Part shown: piece by piece, positions 52,966-54,708 of the stretch
How the letters are laid out: each line of letters opens with the position of its first letter
Position numbering within the stretch: position 1 is the stretch's first letter
Assembly: GCA_964637165.1 (NCBI GenBank)
Contig: CAZWVI010000018.1
Span: forward strand, 1 to 54,708
Length of the DNA stretch: 54,708 nucleotides
Source of the DNA: CAZWVI01 sp964637165
Lineage (GTDB): Bacteria; Planctomycetota; UBA1135
Direction: 5' to 3'
The notes under the pieces: model-generated
What the model was told of the DNA's origin: nothing
Database searches by the model: none
What the model saw: the letters and a program-made list of their open reading frames with translations, nothing else
Position numbers and translations under genes: made by a program

Positions 52966-54657
52966 ATGGCTACTGAAAAATCCCCTGAGTACGCACTCCA
53001 AGTCATCGGAATTGATAAATTCTACGACCGACACCATGTGCTAAAAAATGTCAACTTGGCATTTTTTGACAATGCCAAAATTGGTGTGATTGGCTCGAAT
53101 GGCTCAGGAAAGACAACCTTGCTGCGAATTCTAGCTGGAGAAGATCTTGAGTTTGAAGGTGTTCGCATTCATATGCAGAGTAAGACTATGGGATATGTTT
53201 CGCAGGAACCGTCCTTGGATGCGGGAAAAACTGTTAAGGATATTTTGGATGAAGCAGTTGCGCACATTCATGGAATTCTCGATCGATATAACGAAATTTG
53301 CGGTTTGATGGGTGAAGTTTCAGATGAGGCTGAATTGGAAAAACTCAGCAATGAGTTTGAACATTTGCAAAATGAAATTGACGCGCACAATATGTGGGAA
53401 GTTGACCGCTTGGTTGAAATTTCTGCGGCGGCCTTGGATTTGCCGCCGATGGACCGCTTGTGTGGTGTTCTGTCCGGTGGTGAAGCACGCCGAGTTGCTT
53501 TGTGCAAAACATTGATTGAGTCGCCTGACATTTTGTTGTTGGACGAACCGACCAACCACTTAGATGCAAGTACCACAGCATGGCTAGAGCATCATCTTGC
53601 TCAGTACCAAGGACTGGTTGTTGTCATTACTCACGACCGTTACTTTTTGGACAATGTTGCTGAATGGATGCTCGAAGTTGAAAAGGGTGTGGCAACTCCT
53701 TACCAAGGGAACTACAGCAACTACCTTGAGATTAAGGAGGGCGAGTTGGATAAGAGCGAACGTCAACAAGATAAGCGGCGCAAGCGTTTGAAGTCCGAGC
53801 TTGAATGGGTTCGCCAAACTCCGAAAGCGCGTGGGCGGAAAAACAAGGCGCGCCTTGCGAGGTACGAACAATTATGTGATGAGCAGGAGAACTTGAAGCC
53901 GGACAATATTGATTTGGTTATTCCAGCTGGGCCACGATTAGGCAACAAGGTGCTTATATTGGATGAAGTGAGCAAGTCCTATGGTGAGCAGGTGCTGCTG
54001 GACAAGTTGTCGCTGGAATTGCCGCCGGCATCTTTGGTCGGTGTTATTGGTCCAAACGGGGCTGGAAAGACCACATTGATGAAAATGGTGACTGGCTCAG
54101 AGACTGCTGATTCTGGAAAAATTGAACTTGGGTCCACGGTGGATGTTTGTTTTGTTGACCAACGTCGTGGTGAATTAAGTGACCAGAAATCTGTGTTTGA
54201 GGAAATTACTGATGGCGCTGAGTTCTTGCCGTTTGGTTCTGGTGAAATTCAATCTCGAGCATATGTTTCGCGATTTAATTTTAAGGGTAAAGATCAAGAG
54301 AAGTTGGTAGGTAATTTGTCGGGTGGTCAGCGCAACCGTGTGCAATTGGCGAAGATGCTAAGAGTTGGTGGGAATTTCATTATTTTGGATGAACCGACCA
54401 ACGATTTGGATTTGCCAACTACGCGGGTTCTGGAAGAAGCGATTGAACATTACCCAGGGTGTATGTTTATTGTGAGCCACGACCGGTATTTCTTGGATCG
54501 AATATGTACTCATATTTTGGCGTTTGAAGGTGATGGACAGGTGACGTTTTTCCATGGGAACTATACTGATTATGTTGATTGGTTGACTGAGAGGCGTGAA
54601 GCTGAGGGGTTGGGGCCGGAGTCGAAGGCGGGGAAATACCGCAAAATCGGACTATAA
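52966..54657 (+). CDS. ettA: ABC-F translation factor EttA
   Basis: A 563-residue soluble protein with two ABC domains, which binds the ribosomal E site and gates translation according to energy state. First domain: Walker A GSNGSGKTT, signature LSGGEARRVALCKTL, Walker B ILLLDEPTNHLDAST. Second domain: GPNGAGKTT, LSGGQRNRVQLAKML, IILDEPTNDLDLPT. The P-site tRNA-interaction linker (about 240-310, rich in Arg/Lys: QQDKRRKRLKSELEWVRQTP) and the arm (about 95-145) are present. The C-terminal EAEGLGPESKAGKYRKIG ending is typical of EttA. The frame opens at 52927 but ATG 52966 fits the family better. Confidence 0.95.
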   Translation: MATEKSPEYALQVIGIDKFYDRHHVLKNVNLAFFDNAKIGVIGSNGSGKTTLLRILAGEDLEFEGVRIHMQSKTMGYVSQEPSLDAGKTVKDILDEAVAHIHGILDRYNEICGLMGEVSDEAELEKLSNEFEHLQNEIDAHNMWEVDRLVEISAAALDLPPMDRLCGVLSGGEARRVALCKTLIESPDILLLDEPTNHLDASTTAWLEHHLAQYQGLVVVITHDRYFLDNVAEWMLEVEKGVATPYQGNYSNYLEIKEGELDKSERQQDKRRKRLKSELEWVRQTPKARGRKNKARLARYEQLCDEQENLKPDNIDLVIPAGPRLGNKVLILDEVSKSYGEQVLLDKLSLELPPASLVGVIGPNGAGKTTLMKMVTGSETADSGKIELGSTVDVCFVDQRRGELSDQKSVFEEITDGAEFLPFGSGEIQSRAYVSRFNFKGKDQEKLVGNLSGGQRNRVQLAKMLRVGGNFIILDEPTNDLDLPTTRVLEEAIEHYPGCMFIVSHDRYFLDRICTHILAFEGDGQVTFFHGNYTDYVDWLTERREAEGLGPESKAGKYRKIGL

Positions 54658-54661
54658 CAAC

Positions 54662-54687
54662 GGGACACTGGCCCAGTTCGCTGGGTC
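54662..54687 (+). repeat. Short intergenic repeat, copy 6
   Basis: Starts GGGACACTGGCCC and ends TTCGCTGGGTC, starting 5 bp after the ettA stop. CCCAG-TTCG-CTGGG is a 5-bp hairpin with a stable TTCG loop, so it may double as a terminator. The last 21 bases of the window hold nothing further. Confidence 0.7.
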
Positions 54688-54708
54688 TTCGAGACAAATG
54701 TTTCCGTA

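Overview
The window is one densely coded, mid-GC bacterial chromosome segment with about 42 protein genes on both strands. No rRNA, tRNA, CRISPR array or recognisable transposase gene was seen, and no gene-free stretch exceeds 300 bases (the longest are 37061-37321 and 21955-22207, both described below). The cell is Gram-negative in build: there are lipoprotein signals, outer-membrane beta-barrels and porin-cytochrome proteins. Several traits fit Planctomycetota, which is inference only: a Ser/Thr kinase with a kinase domain, one membrane segment and a repeat-rich tail; large secreted LVIVD and metalloprotease proteins with shared C-terminal modules; orphan pseudopilins; and few Shine-Dalgarno sequences. 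No marker gene proves the phylum.

Layout. 1-4.8 kb: carboxyltransferase and biotin carrier subunits of a biotin-dependent enzyme, a Nudix hydrolase, a small secreted protein and a nucleotide pyrophosphatase-like phosphodiesterase. 4.8-9.7 kb: a minus-strand operon coding for an outer-membrane protein, ModA, ModB, ModC and a DUF418-type membrane protein, which suggests molybdate or tungstate uptake with its own outer-membrane component. 9.7-18.4 kb: panB, a kinase plus type 1 substrate-binding lipoprotein pair, an aldehyde dehydrogenase, and a HAD phosphatase plus Na+/solute symporter pair. 18.4-27.3 kb: a block of exported proteins (M14 carboxypeptidase, two paralogous lipoproteins, an M36-like metalloprotease, an LVIVD protein). 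27.3-34.6 kb: glycosyltransferase, an HMG-CoA-lyase-like enzyme without its usual Cys, glutaredoxin, YchF, a BNR-repeat protein, a short protein beside a MITE-like element, and an ALDH7-type dehydrogenase. 34.6-43.4 kb: a secreted esterase, a candidate structured RNA, a GT39-like membrane protein, exonuclease III, a PutP-like symporter, a pseudopilin with a hairpin-rich leader, a zincin protease and a GYF-domain membrane protein. 43.5-54.7 kb: nadA, rsmJ, a three-gene multiheme cytochrome operon, a pyrimidine-nucleoside phosphorylase and an EttA-like ABC-F protein.

The most remarkable locus is 45134-51563. Three overlapping genes encode a multiheme lipoprotein with a C-terminal LVIVD propeller (10 CxxCH plus one CX10CH), a 14-CxxCH cytochrome of the DmsE/MtrA type, and a predicted outer-membrane beta-barrel that carries its own N-terminal tetraheme domain. 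Together they look like a complete trans-outer-membrane electron conduit, related in logic to MtrCAB and Geobacter porin-cytochrome complexes but with a different domain arrangement.

A second theme is a short intergenic repeat (core GGGACTCTGACCCC followed by TGGGC/T) found six times, always next to a gene end or start. Two copies form the inverted ends of a 167-bp element that supplies the stop codons of both flanking genes, and two others lie near the two ends of the window.
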